A stretch of 23,057 nucleotides of DNA from positions 1 through 23,057 of IMG/VR virus record IMGVR_UViG_3300027899_000072; one strand, written 5' to 3'. The notes under the pieces are model-generated. The model was not told the origin of the DNA. It was given only the letters and a program-made list of their open reading frames with translations, and did not search any database. This DNA comes from a virus. The position numbers were made by a program, and so were the translations under genes. Positions 8,380 through 16,702 of this stretch are shown here, piece by piece. How positions within the stretch are numbered: the stretch's first letter is position 1; every line of letters begins with the position of its first letter.

Positions 8380-10374
8380 TTAAAATAGTTTAAGTTGACT
8401 AGAATCGAATTCGATATTTTCGATTTCTTTATAAATTTTGTCTAAATAATAACCCATATTAATATCATAATCACTCCACTTCATCTCTACATACTTATTA
8501 AATACGGTTATCATGGCTCGTTTATCCGCTTCTATCTGTACTTCCCTTCCATCCTGAACATTTCGTTTTGTTATTTTACAACCCTTATTACTTATATAAT
8601 AGCGTATTACTTTTTGTAATTCCTCTTTCCTCATTGCCCCTTTTATATAACATATCTTTTCTAATACCCAACCAGAGTTAGTTTTGAAACCTGCACAAAA
8701 ATCAAATATATTTGAATTTTTAAATAAGGTATCTTCAGGTAAAATATTGTGTACAAAGTAGTTATAGATTGACTTAGGAACTACTAAAAAGCTTTTATTC
8801 TTATGTAACGCTAGTTCAGAAAACTCAAATCTACCCTTACATTTAGTAGCTGAATAATAACATTTATCATTAGATTTTCTAAATACATAATAAGGATTAC
8901 TAATAATTAGCTCGTTATAAATATCAACCGGTACTTCTTTTTCTTTATACACGGCGATATAATTATTAACGTCGGCTAGAATCAAACTCTGATATATATC
9001 ATGTTCAAGTTCTAAACTGGTTAGCTTTTCCCATTCTTTACATATCTCGTAATACTTATCAATTGAATCATTAGGTATTAAGTTTTCTACTCCATCTGTA
9101 TTTTGCATTAACGGAATAGACCCCGGTATACCTAAAGATATCATTTCATATAACATCATAAGAGTTAACTGACCATTAATAGTAACTTTAAGAGTTAGTT
9201 CCGGATCATATAAAAAACTATTAGCATCATTACTAAGACCATATGTACTATTTAAAATAATCTTGTAAATATAGTTCCTTACATCCTTTTTAGATATCTT
9301 ACGTCTTTCTGTAAAAAACCATTCGTATAACTCATTAAAATCTCTACTAGGTATATGTGCTGGGGACCACTTATTACGGATAATAAGATTAGGATAAAAG
9401 CTTACCACATCACTGGTAATAAGCGTATAATTATCATCTGATTTATAAATACCGCTTTTAGTAGCACCGTGAGCACCACCTAGACCAAAATCAGTCTTAA
9501 CGTTCTTATGAGTAATATTTGTTTTAAATACTCCCTTAATATTATTAGGATCCTCAATAACAATAGACTTAAAAACTTCAAGTAACTCCTGAAATTCTGG
9601 AGATTGAAACTTTACAAAAGGTAATATAATATCCTTTAATACAATCTGTGTACGATAAGTCCTCATCTGACGAAGATCATATTTAGAAATACCCGTAGCT
9701 TTAGTTAAAAAGTGTAAGAATAATTCTTTACTAATCTTAGGTTCTGAAGCACTCATTAAAGGTATATCATATTCTACTGTTAAGTCTTTCCTTAGTTTAA
9801 TAGCCTTTTTAGATAAATAGAATATATGTTTAGTAGAACTTACGTCATTTCTACAATAACTTAATATCAAATTTATCTCATCTAAAGTAGTAATATGTTT
9901 ACCATGATAGATTGGCATATCCTGAATATTCTTCCAATCCATAGTATACTGAATCCATTTAAGACTAGATCTTTTAGCCGGGTTGTCCCAGTGATTTAGC
10001 TTAAATACATCAATTTGAGGTATACTAAGATTTTTTTCAGAATACTCAGGAAATTCACCATTATCTTGTCTTTCGATAATTTTCTGCGAAACTTGGTAAA
10101 TCATATTGCTAATTTGAGATCCGTCTAATTCTTTAAGTAACTCACTATTCTTAAGAATATACTCACTTATTTGAGAATCAAAGGTCAAACCATTAAAGCT
10201 GATATGATATTGCTTATTGTGCTGACTATCTAGTAAAAACCTTAAAAGATCATTGAAATCATTTTTAAGCTTATGAATAACAAATTCTTTACGAGTCTTT
10301 TCTAGATAGTGTTCAGCTACTAATATGGTGCAATTGGATAGTGTTTCATAGTCAATTACCCAATGAGACTTCAT
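8380..10374 (-). CDS. Family B DNA polymerase with 3'-5' exonuclease
   Basis: This is a 664-residue replicative polymerase. The exonuclease domain is complete in its acidic residues: DYE (D8, E10), N61 and D66 in FNGLTFD, and YCRND (Y173, D177). The polymerase domain has motif A as SDVVSFYPNL (D322), motif B as KIILNSTYG (K371 to G379) and motif C as QNTDG (D427). In motif C the usual DTD is NTD, so only the second aspartate is kept, and the following serine is glycine. GLGGAHGA (about 298-304) precedes motif A as in other phage B-type enzymes. It is shorter than cellular family B enzymes. The start ATG overlaps the preceding gene's stop (ATGA). Confidence 0.9.
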   Translation of the reverse strand: MKSHWVIDYETLSNCTILVAEHYLEKTRKEFVIHKLKNDFNDLLRFLLDSQHNKQYHISFNGLTFDSQISEYILKNSELLKELDGSQISNMIYQVSQKIIERQDNGEFPEYSEKNLSIPQIDVFKLNHWDNPAKRSSLKWIQYTMDWKNIQDMPIYHGKHITTLDEINLILSYCRNDVSSTKHIFYLSKKAIKLRKDLTVEYDIPLMSASEPKISKELFLHFLTKATGISKYDLRQMRTYRTQIVLKDIILPFVKFQSPEFQELLEVFKSIVIEDPNNIKGVFKTNITHKNVKTDFGLGGAHGATKSGIYKSDDNYTLITSDVVSFYPNLIIRNKWSPAHIPSRDFNELYEWFFTERRKISKKDVRNYIYKIILNSTYGLSNDANSFLYDPELTLKVTINGQLTLMMLYEMISLGIPGSIPLMQNTDGVENLIPNDSIDKYYEICKEWEKLTSLELEHDIYQSLILADVNNYIAVYKEKEVPVDIYNELIISNPYYVFRKSNDKCYYSATKCKGRFEFSELALHKNKSFLVVPKSIYNYFVHNILPEDTLFKNSNIFDFCAGFKTNSGWVLEKICYIKGAMRKEELQKVIRYYISNKGCKITKRNVQDGREVQIEADKRAMITVFNKYVEMKWSDYDINMGYYLDKIYKEIENIEFDSSQLKLF

Positions 10375-10781
10375 ACAAAGAATTTAGTAATTTTATCTTC
10401 GTTATAATTAATAGTCATTACTTTAAGAAAATCACAGATATCTTCTTTATCTCTGATTACTGTTTCGTAATACTGTGTTGTTTGTACTCTTTCTTGTTTA
10501 TACGGATTGTAATTTGTCTCTGATTCTTTCTTTTCTTCAGGTAACATTTTACGTACCAATGGATATCCGCTAGGATCCAGTTTAGGTAACATTTTAAATG
10601 TATCTTCTCGGTGTTTAGTAAGAACTAATAAGATCTGTTTTTCCGGATGAAATATACATTCTATAAAAGGACTATCATTTGTTAAAGCAATAGCCATAAA
10701 AGTTGGTAATGATTTATATCCACCATCATTACCCATATCTGTCCACATACCAGTGGTCAGAAACATTGTTGATTCTACCAT
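10371..10781 (-). CDS. Hypothetical protein upstream of DNA polymerase
   Basis: This encodes 136 residues with no motif I recognise. The N-terminal half is hydrophobic and beta-like (SLPTFMAIALTNDSPFIECIF, ILLVLTKH); the C-terminal half is charged. There is no signal peptide or clear membrane span. Its stop codon overlaps the polymerase start, so the two are likely translationally coupled, which makes a replication-related role possible but unproven. Confidence 0.65.
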   Translation of the reverse strand: MVESTMFLTTGMWTDMGNDGGYKSLPTFMAIALTNDSPFIECIFHPEKQILLVLTKHREDTFKMLPKLDPSGYPLVRKMLPEEKKESETNYNPYKQERVQTTQYYETVIRDKEDICDFLKVMTINYNEDKITKFFV

Positions 10782-10783
10782 AA

Positions 10784-11335
10784 TTACGATTTAAAAATTA
10801 ATATATCTGAGTTAAACGTTTCTTTCTCTATATCAGGCTTATCACAAAGCTCTACCACACTCTTCAAATTTTCAATATCAATGTTAAGTAAACGACTATA
10901 TATCCCATAATATTTATGAGGATTAAGAAAACTATCGATATATACTGAGTTAGAATCGGAATTACCGAAATATTTGAGAATTTTAATTTTTGTTCTGTAT
11001 TCTAGTTTTGAATATTTACCATTAAGGAAATTGTCCCAATCTTTAGCGTTATTGCTAAGGTCATAGTTACAAATAACCAACTTGCCAATAACTTCCTTTG
11101 ATTTAAATCTAGGATGTTTTAAAATTACATTATTAACAAATATGCTAAACCTTGGAGTATCATCATTAAGATATGTACATGTTAATATACAATCCTCAGG
11201 TTTAGTTTTATTACGCCAATTTATATAAGTCTCGGTCGGCGGAAGATCTCTACCCTTCACCATATCTAACAGTGGATAAAGAAATACACGAGACTTTTGA
11301 AAATACTTAGAGTATAAACAAGAAATAGTACCCAT
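10784..11335 (-). CDS. Hypothetical protein
   Basis: This encodes 183 residues, slightly basic and soluble in appearance. I recognise no domain. It contains aromatic, beta-rich patches (RFSIFVNNVILKHPRF, GKLVICNYDLS). It lies between the PD-(D/E)XK nuclease and the small gene coupled to DNA polymerase, with 2-16 bp gaps, so it belongs to the replication transcript. The ATG is the first in frame. Confidence 0.6.
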   Translation of the reverse strand: MGTISCLYSKYFQKSRVFLYPLLDMVKGRDLPPTETYINWRNKTKPEDCILTCTYLNDDTPRFSIFVNNVILKHPRFKSKEVIGKLVICNYDLSNNAKDWDNFLNGKYSKLEYRTKIKILKYFGNSDSNSVYIDSFLNPHKYYGIYSRLLNIDIENLKSVVELCDKPDIEKETFNSDILIFKS

Positions 11336-11351
11336 AAATGTGATTTGCTTG

Positions 11352-12341
11352 CTACAAAATTATACAACCAGAAGCTAAATCAAAAGGCAATTCGAAATTT
11401 TTATTAACATAGTGCCAATTAAATACCTCGACTTTTTCCTTAAGTGCTGATAACCAATCCTTCATCGTATCAATGCTTATCTCAAATACGCACTTTTGAA
11501 CAAAAGGATCTACCACAATAAAAGAATATTGTAAACTATAATCAGGATACTTTTCAGTAAACTCTGCTTCACATAAAGTATAATAAATAGCAGCCTGAAG
11601 ATCATATCGATAATAATCAATAGATTCTTTAAATCTATCTATAGCTTTAGAAGTAGTCTTTAAATCTACAATTTTTATACACTTTTGGTTGTGATCAATA
11701 ACCAATCTATCCAAATAACCTTTAAGCTTAAAAGAATAGTTTAAAAACGTAGATTCTAAATACTTTTCACTATAGATATCAACTCCTGCTGGATTATTAC
11801 AATATAAAGCATAACAGATAATTTCATCTGAAATAAGCTCATCTCGTAATTCCATACATTTTTCATAACTTTTCTGTTCTATTAGTATCTTAGAACTTAA
11901 TTGTGTTAGAAAGTTAAAATAATTAATATTATCTTCAGTTAAAACTTTAGCAATTCTTTGTTCATCTGTCTTAAGATTTTGATAATAATTAAGGTTAACC
12001 ATTAGTTCTAATATCTCATACTCAAAGTTTTCTAAAGACTTACTAGAATGTTCCGGATTCAGTGTTTTATTATACATTGCATCAACAATAATCTTAGCAT
12101 TATCTTTTGGTATTTTACCTGGAGATATGATAAAAATCTTGTCAAAGTTATCCGGTTCTAACACTAAAGTATGAAGCAGTTTTCCTTCAACTAAATGAGT
12201 ATCAAGACTTTCCTCTTTTTGGTTTAGAACATAATGTCTATAAAATAATTTAGGAGAAAATAATAACTTATTTAATCCTGAATAACTTAGAAGAAACGGC
12301 TTTTTATAAAACCGTTCTTCTTCTGTAAGGTGTTTAAGCAT
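11352..12341 (-). CDS. PD-(D/E)XK exonuclease of the RecB/RecE type
   Basis: This is a 329-residue nuclease predicted to degrade DNA ends for recombination or processing. The family signature is complete: EGKLLH (residues 52-57), D211 in GYLDRLV, DLK (D226, K228) after a hydrophobic strand, and QAAIYY (Q249 to Y254) for the QxxxY helix. An N-terminal LSYSGLNKLLFSPKLFYRH resembles the start of Cas4/RecE-like nucleases. With the Sak4-like ATPase and SSB-like protein elsewhere in the block it could form an exonuclease/annealing recombination system. It ends 2 bp after the BRCT-like gene's stop in transcript order. Confidence 0.85.
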   Translation of the reverse strand: MLKHLTEEERFYKKPFLLSYSGLNKLLFSPKLFYRHYVLNQKEESLDTHLVEGKLLHTLVLEPDNFDKIFIISPGKIPKDNAKIIVDAMYNKTLNPEHSSKSLENFEYEILELMVNLNYYQNLKTDEQRIAKVLTEDNINYFNFLTQLSSKILIEQKSYEKCMELRDELISDEIICYALYCNNPAGVDIYSEKYLESTFLNYSFKLKGYLDRLVIDHNQKCIKIVDLKTTSKAIDRFKESIDYYRYDLQAAIYYTLCEAEFTEKYPDYSLQYSFIVVDPFVQKCVFEISIDTMKDWLSALKEKVEVFNWHYVNKNFELPFDLASGCIIL

Positions 12342-12343
12342 CT

Positions 12344-13456
12344 TTATAATTCGAATTTAACGGATGTATCTGGATCATACAAATTTATAAATTTTGGTTT
12401 AGGTACAATAATTATATCAACTAAATCTGATGACAATCCATTAACAATACTTTTAGCTTCTTCCTGAAATATTCTATTACATTGAGATCTATCTATTTGA
12501 TCATTATAGTTTTCAAACATATAATTTAAAAAATCTGCTGGATCCATATCATATAATTTTCTCAAGTTATTAATATTATTAAATACCTTAAGATTTTTAT
12601 AAATCGGGTGTATTAATTTACTACCATGATCCTGATAAAGATGATATAAATACTTTATACTAGCAGAATAGTCACAATTAGCAATAGTCTGAAAAGCTAG
12701 TATATGATTTTCTTCATCATTAGATGACAATATACTATCAAGACTTAAATAAAGTTCTTCATCGATTATATTACTACTTGGAATAGCTTTATATAATGAA
12801 TTTTCTGATACAAATGGAATCTTATTAGCTAGACTATAATAAAGAATCTCTGCAAATAATGGTGTTATAAAATAAAAAGTATTTAAATCTATAGCAGTGC
12901 TATTACTAGTATACATACCTAATGTAATAATCTTATCAAAACTCAATCCGTGATAATCAGTACTACTAAAATCAAAAGTTTTATACCGTTCGTTATATTT
13001 AATTCGCTGATTTCTAATTTCATGATTATTAGCATGTTCCTGTACATAATATACAGCTTTACCCACTAGATAATTAATAGTAGGAAACTCTTCACAATAA
13101 TCATCATAAGTATAAAAAGATTTACTAGTATTTATAAATACTGTAGCTTTTGTATGGTCATTCGTTACTGTAGCTTTTATAGATTTACAATACTCTTTTA
13201 TTTTAAACATTGGAATCTTACATCCTGGAAATATATAAACTTTATCTCCTGATTTTATATCATAAGCATTATAATCACTTTCAAAAAATTTATCATTAAG
13301 CTTAATATAAGTAGCTTGATCTATTTCGTGAATACCCCCTAATTGATAGGGGGTGTTATAGCCTTCACGATAAACTAGACCTACAGTACGTTTTATAAAC
13401 TTTAACTTATCTACAATATCAAAGTTTATAGGTATAAGAGAAGTTTTTTTAGCCAT
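12344..13456 (-). CDS. Unknown protein with a weak BRCT-like segment
   Basis: This encodes 370 residues. I do not recognise the protein as a whole. Residues about 71-112 read as strand, glycine turn, helix, strand, ATVFI strand, a pattern reminiscent of a BRCT domain; this is a weak resemblance and BRCT's conserved tryptophan helix is not evident. The rest is mixed helical. It sits between the MoxR ATPase (1 bp gap) and the PD-(D/E)XK nuclease (2 bp gap), so it is probably co-translated with both. A strong RNA hairpin lies about 100 nt into the gene (see 13331-13357). Confidence 0.6.
   Translation of the reverse strand: MAKKTSLIPINFDIVDKLKFIKRTVGLVYREGYNTPYQLGGIHEIDQATYIKLNDKFFESDYNAYDIKSGDKVYIFPGCKIPMFKIKEYCKSIKATVTNDHTKATVFINTSKSFYTYDDYCEEFPTINYLVGKAVYYVQEHANNHEIRNQRIKYNERYKTFDFSSTDYHGLSFDKIITLGMYTSNSTAIDLNTFYFITPLFAEILYYSLANKIPFVSENSLYKAIPSSNIIDEELYLSLDSILSSNDEENHILAFQTIANCDYSASIKYLYHLYQDHGSKLIHPIYKNLKVFNNINNLRKLYDMDPADFLNYMFENYNDQIDRSQCNRIFQEEAKSIVNGLSSDLVDIIIVPKPKFINLYDPDTSVKFEL
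13331..13357 (-). other. Strong intragenic hairpin
   Basis: ACCCCCTA (13334-13341) pairs perfectly with TAGGGGGT (13347-13354) around a 5-nt loop, and the stem can extend to 13331-13357 with one wobble. Five consecutive C-G pairs are exceptional in such AT-rich DNA. It lies within coding sequence about 100-125 nt after a start codon and has no U-tract, so it is not a standard terminator. Confidence 0.6.
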
Positions 13457-13457
13457 A

Positions 13458-14633
13458 TTATTTAATTGCTATTTGTACAAGTTTCGGGTGCATTAGTAGC
13501 TTTTGAAATCGTTGTTTATCATAATTAACAATAGATTTAATAATGAAATACCTAAGATCATTAGTAAATAAATCCTCGTCAATACATATATTAATTAATC
13601 TATCAATTAGCTTTTGATCACAACCTACATTCTCAACATGATAATATGTATAATTAATAATCCTGGTAGCGATTACACCAGCTATATCCGCTCGATAATC
13701 ATTATCTTTACCGATAGTATCTACTAGTTTCTTTTGAGTAACATCCCAGTCTTTACTAGTAAGGATTTCTTTAGGATGAATTAATTTATCAAGTTTATTA
13801 TTGATAAACATAGTAAAAATAGTGCTAAAATCCGGTCCTACAGATCCTTCACCTAACATCTGGATAAGCGGTAATTCTTTATCAAAGTCTTTAACAGAAC
13901 TAATAGAGTTAAAGAATGTAGTAATAACCCTAGCATTAGTTTGTTCTGTTACTAGCTCAGGGTGCATAATTAGAAAATTAATACAACGGTTATCTAATTG
14001 ACAATTCTCTGCATATCTAGCCCAACAATCAATATCAAATTGTAGATTAATAGTTATAAATCTAGTCTTCTGAGCATTATCCATACTTGTAACAAAATAC
14101 TCACCATTATCAGGATTTGAGCTTAGTAATATCATAGATCCTTTAGGAAGTTTCCATGAGATATACTCTTGCCTGTCAATGATTTCCATACAAGCTTGAA
14201 GAAATCTGGAATCAGCTCTTGAATAATCATCAAGTAATAACATTAAAGGTTTTTCCTTACCTTGAATCCAAGCTGGAGGAGCATACGTCATACGCTTTTG
14301 ACCAGTTGGGTTATATTGACCTTGTATATAGGTAGGTAATAAATTTTCTGGTACCCATTTAACTGTATCACCTTTCTTTACTTCAAATTCTTTAACTGGA
14401 AATCCGGTTAAATCACCTATTTCTTCTATCTGACTAAGACATAATTTTTCAAAATCCATATTAAGCTCCTGAGCTATCTGGGTAATTACACTCGTCTTAC
14501 CAATACCCGCTGGTGATTCTACATTAATAGCTACCGGATTTTTACCTTGTTCTTGTATATGTTGATTATTACTAACCATATACTTTATAAGAGTTTTTAA
14601 CTCATCTACATTTAATTTTACATTTGCACTCAT
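13458..14633 (-). CDS. MoxR-type AAA+ ATPase
   Basis: This is a 391-residue AAA+ ATPase. Walker A is ESPAGIGKTS (39-48, K46, T47), Walker B is LLLDD (132-136), and sensor 1 is SSN (171-173) followed by a likely arginine finger region near R191. MoxR-type ATPases commonly act with VWA-domain proteins encoded next door as chaperone or metal-insertion machines. Here the partner is the metallopeptidase-VWA protein directly upstream; the two genes overlap by 4 nt (ATGA). The substrate is unknown. Confidence 0.88.
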   Translation of the reverse strand: MSANVKLNVDELKTLIKYMVSNNQHIQEQGKNPVAINVESPAGIGKTSVITQIAQELNMDFEKLCLSQIEEIGDLTGFPVKEFEVKKGDTVKWVPENLLPTYIQGQYNPTGQKRMTYAPPAWIQGKEKPLMLLLDDYSRADSRFLQACMEIIDRQEYISWKLPKGSMILLSSNPDNGEYFVTSMDNAQKTRFITINLQFDIDCWARYAENCQLDNRCINFLIMHPELVTEQTNARVITTFFNSISSVKDFDKELPLIQMLGEGSVGPDFSTIFTMFINNKLDKLIHPKEILTSKDWDVTQKKLVDTIGKDNDYRADIAGVIATRIINYTYYHVENVGCDQKLIDRLINICIDEDLFTNDLRYFIIKSIVNYDKQRFQKLLMHPKLVQIAIK

Positions 14634-15613
14634 AATTGTAATTTAATTTTATAACCTTGTAATTCTTCGTTAATATTACTGTTGGAACTATGTACCCATA
14701 AAGTACGAATTTGACATTTAGGCGGTGCGGGTGCTTCACCATCTGTAAATACGATAAGACCAGTATATACTGAGGTATGATTATTAGTATACTCTATTAT
14801 AGGTTTGAAATCTGTACCACCACGACCATGTATTTCAATTTTATCACTTGGTTTAAACGGTATAACTGATCGTACATCTGTATCACATTGTAATATAGTT
14901 ACATCACTACCGGTCTTATATATGTGGTGAATCTCATTCATAAACTCTTTAAGTTCACCATCACTAACAGATCCAGATGTATCTATAGCAACTAATAAAT
15001 GTCGCCTTTTCTTAATCTTAAGACCAGCATCTTCTACAAACCTCTTGTTCTCTTTACGCTGCATCTTCTTGGTATAGACTTTACTAGATCCACCAGCAAA
15101 TCTTCTAACATAACTTTTCCAGTCAAACTTAGGCGGTTCTACTTTAAATAAATCGTCTATATAACTTTGTAATTCACCAGGTATAGTACCTCTATTCTTA
15201 ATACTATTAGCTATTTCTTTTAAGTGATGATCTATTTGAGAACCTAGTAATTTCTTTTCAGTATCACTTAAGTTATCAAATTCTTCCCAATCATGATTAG
15301 GAACCATATCACCATCACCATCGTGAATATCACCATTAGTTATAGCTTCCATGACCATTTTTATCTTAGGACTATTATTAGCAGCTTGTTGAAGCTTATC
15401 ATAATAATAACGAGTACCTTTCTTAGGTTCAAGATTAAGATCCGCAAATGTTTCAAGTGTCATACCTCCAGGTGGAAGATACTGTTTATCAATGAATTGA
15501 TTAATTTCTAAATCCATAGCAATATTAGCTATCATCTGATTTTCAAATTCATCATGCCTAAGTAAATGAAAAATACTATATGGTAAACGTATTATTAACT
15601 CATACTTTCGCAT
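14630..15613 (-). CDS. Metallopeptidase-VWA protein, 3' exon (DUF2201-like)
   Basis: This open frame is the second part of a split gene. Residues (frame numbering) 205-292 form a VWA domain with a complete MIDAS: DTSGS (211-215), GGTDF (265-269) and TDG (290-292). Residues about 14-40 (FHLLRH to NIAMDLEINQ) match the region just after the HE motif in DUF2201-type predicted metallopeptidases, so the protein's front half is missing and lies at 16703-16926. The ATG at 15611-15613 lies in the P9 hairpin of the intron, so it is probably not a real start. Best-guess exon 2 begins near 15575; joined to exon 1 ending at 16703 it gives an in-frame 389-residue protein. It partners the overlapping MoxR ATPase. 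Confidence 0.85.
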   Translation of the reverse strand: MRKYELIIRLPYSIFHLLRHDEFENQMIANIAMDLEINQFIDKQYLPPGGMTLETFADLNLEPKKGTRYYYDKLQQAANNSPKIKMVMEAITNGDIHDGDGDMVPNHDWEEFDNLSDTEKKLLGSQIDHHLKEIANSIKNRGTIPGELQSYIDDLFKVEPPKFDWKSYVRRFAGGSSKVYTKKMQRKENKRFVEDAGLKIKKRRHLLVAIDTSGSVSDGELKEFMNEIHHIYKTGSDVTILQCDTDVRSVIPFKPSDKIEIHGRGGTDFKPIIEYTNNHTSVYTGLIVFTDGEAPAPPKCQIRTLWVHSSNSNINEELQGYKIKLQL

Positions 15614-16702
15614 GAGACTAGACTATACCTTAATCCTAAAGCCTTTTTGCTTAGGATTGCTTATTGTAGTCGTTGAACCTCTTTCTTGGTTTATATGTGT
15701 CTAAGTAATTAATAAAAACTTGCCTTTTCCTTTCTAAACATGTAGTATAATCTTTGTACATGTATTCAAATAGATTAAGTGTATCATGCAAAGAATGTTG
15801 TGTAATATAACACTCATTACTTTTCTTAATAGTTTTATTTTTTACTGGTAATATTTTTAATAAATCAATAATAAATTTTTGTGAACCTGAACAAAAACCT
15901 GATTTTAAGATTTTCCAATCATTATTTTTTAGATTTTTATAAACACCAACTGTACCATCTCCATCAAAATATCCTCTTATAAAATGATGAACTAATTCAT
16001 CTTCTAATATAGGTATTCTTATTGTTTTAGTTTTAGCAGGTGTACATCCTAAATTATTTAAATCATTATACATTTGAGCTGATGTTATTTGAGCTTTCCA
16101 TATATACTTTTTATATAATTTTTGATATTCACAATTTGGAGAATTATTTGATCCAACATCTGATAAAAATAGTTTTACCCATTCTTTGTCTTTTGATGAA
16201 AAAATAATTTGTCCAGATTTAGTTGCTTTTTTTGTAATATTACCATCAGCAAACAATACTCCTAACCAATATGCTTTTTTTTCTGTGTTTATAACATTAA
16301 AAAAGTCATCTTGACAAGTGTATTTCATTGCTGATTCAGACAAAGTTCTTGATTTTATATTATTTCTTTTTAAAATTGCAAATACAGTTTTCACATTTAT
16401 TTCTAATGTACTTGCAATCTTTTTACCTGATAAATTATCAGTAATATAATAATCAATTACTTTTTGTTCTATTTCTGTTTTCATATATGTAAGTATTTAT
16501 ACTACAATATACCAAAAATAAACCATATAACCAAGAAATTTGGCTGCGGATTTACCAATTCTTATCTTTTTTACCATACCTGAGTAATTACTTCAGCCAC
16601 TATATCAATCACTTGTATAGTTTGGTAGATAAGACTCTAAAGGTAGTCCCCGTCAATTTAAAGCTTTTTACATGTAGATTACTCTACAAGGAACCCAATT
16701 TA
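15576..16702 (-). ncRNA. Group I self-splicing intron with endonuclease ORF in P6
   Basis: In leftward RNA the core elements are: P (16642-16659, AAUUGACGGGGAC), Q (16538-16553, AAAUCCGCAGCCAAAU), R (15659-15678, GUUCAACGACUAC) and S (15621-15631, AAGGUAUAGUC). GACUA of R pairs with UAGUC of S to form P7. P2 is a hairpin at 16673-16688 with a GUAA loop. P5 pairs 16627-16634 with 16560-16567. P6 pairs 16524-16538 with 15682-15697 (15 bp, one bulged A). P8 is at 15633-15657. P9 is at 15599-15616 with a GAAA loop. P1 is best formed by exon GAGCUU against GGGUUC (16691-16696), ending in U-G. Exact ends are uncertain: the 5' site is 16702/16703 or one base later, and the 3' site is at 15576, 15588 or 15599. 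Only the first choice gives reasonable P10 pairing. Confidence 0.9.
15651..16484 (-). CDS. LAGLIDADG homing endonuclease inside the intron
   Basis: This is a 277-residue single-chain endonuclease with two LAGLIDADG motifs: AYWLGVLFADG (71-81) and HHFIRGYFDGDG (166-177), both ending in the acidic residue that binds metal. An N-terminal helix-turn-helix (about 10-45, GKKIASTLEINVKTVFAILK) resembles those that help homing enzymes bind DNA. The gene lies in the P6 loop of the group I intron, and its product would spread the intron to intronless copies of the metallopeptidase-VWA gene. Its last ~15 codons (YKPRKRFNDYNKQS) also encode the P6 3' strand, R and P3' regions, and the stop TAA lies in the P8 stem. 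It appears intact, suggesting recent activity. Confidence 0.92.
   Translation of the reverse strand: MKTEIEQKVIDYYITDNLSGKKIASTLEINVKTVFAILKRNNIKSRTLSESAMKYTCQDDFFNVINTEKKAYWLGVLFADGNITKKATKSGQIIFSSKDKEWVKLFLSDVGSNNSPNCEYQKLYKKYIWKAQITSAQMYNDLNNLGCTPAKTKTIRIPILEDELVHHFIRGYFDGDGTVGVYKNLKNNDWKILKSGFCSGSQKFIIDLLKILPVKNKTIKKSNECYITQHSLHDTLNLFEYMYKDYTTCLERKRQVFINYLDTYKPRKRFNDYNKQS

Noticed and set aside
15611-15613. ATG as the true start of the VWA gene
   Set aside because: It falls inside the P9 hairpin of the group I intron and the protein's N-terminal half lies beyond the intron.
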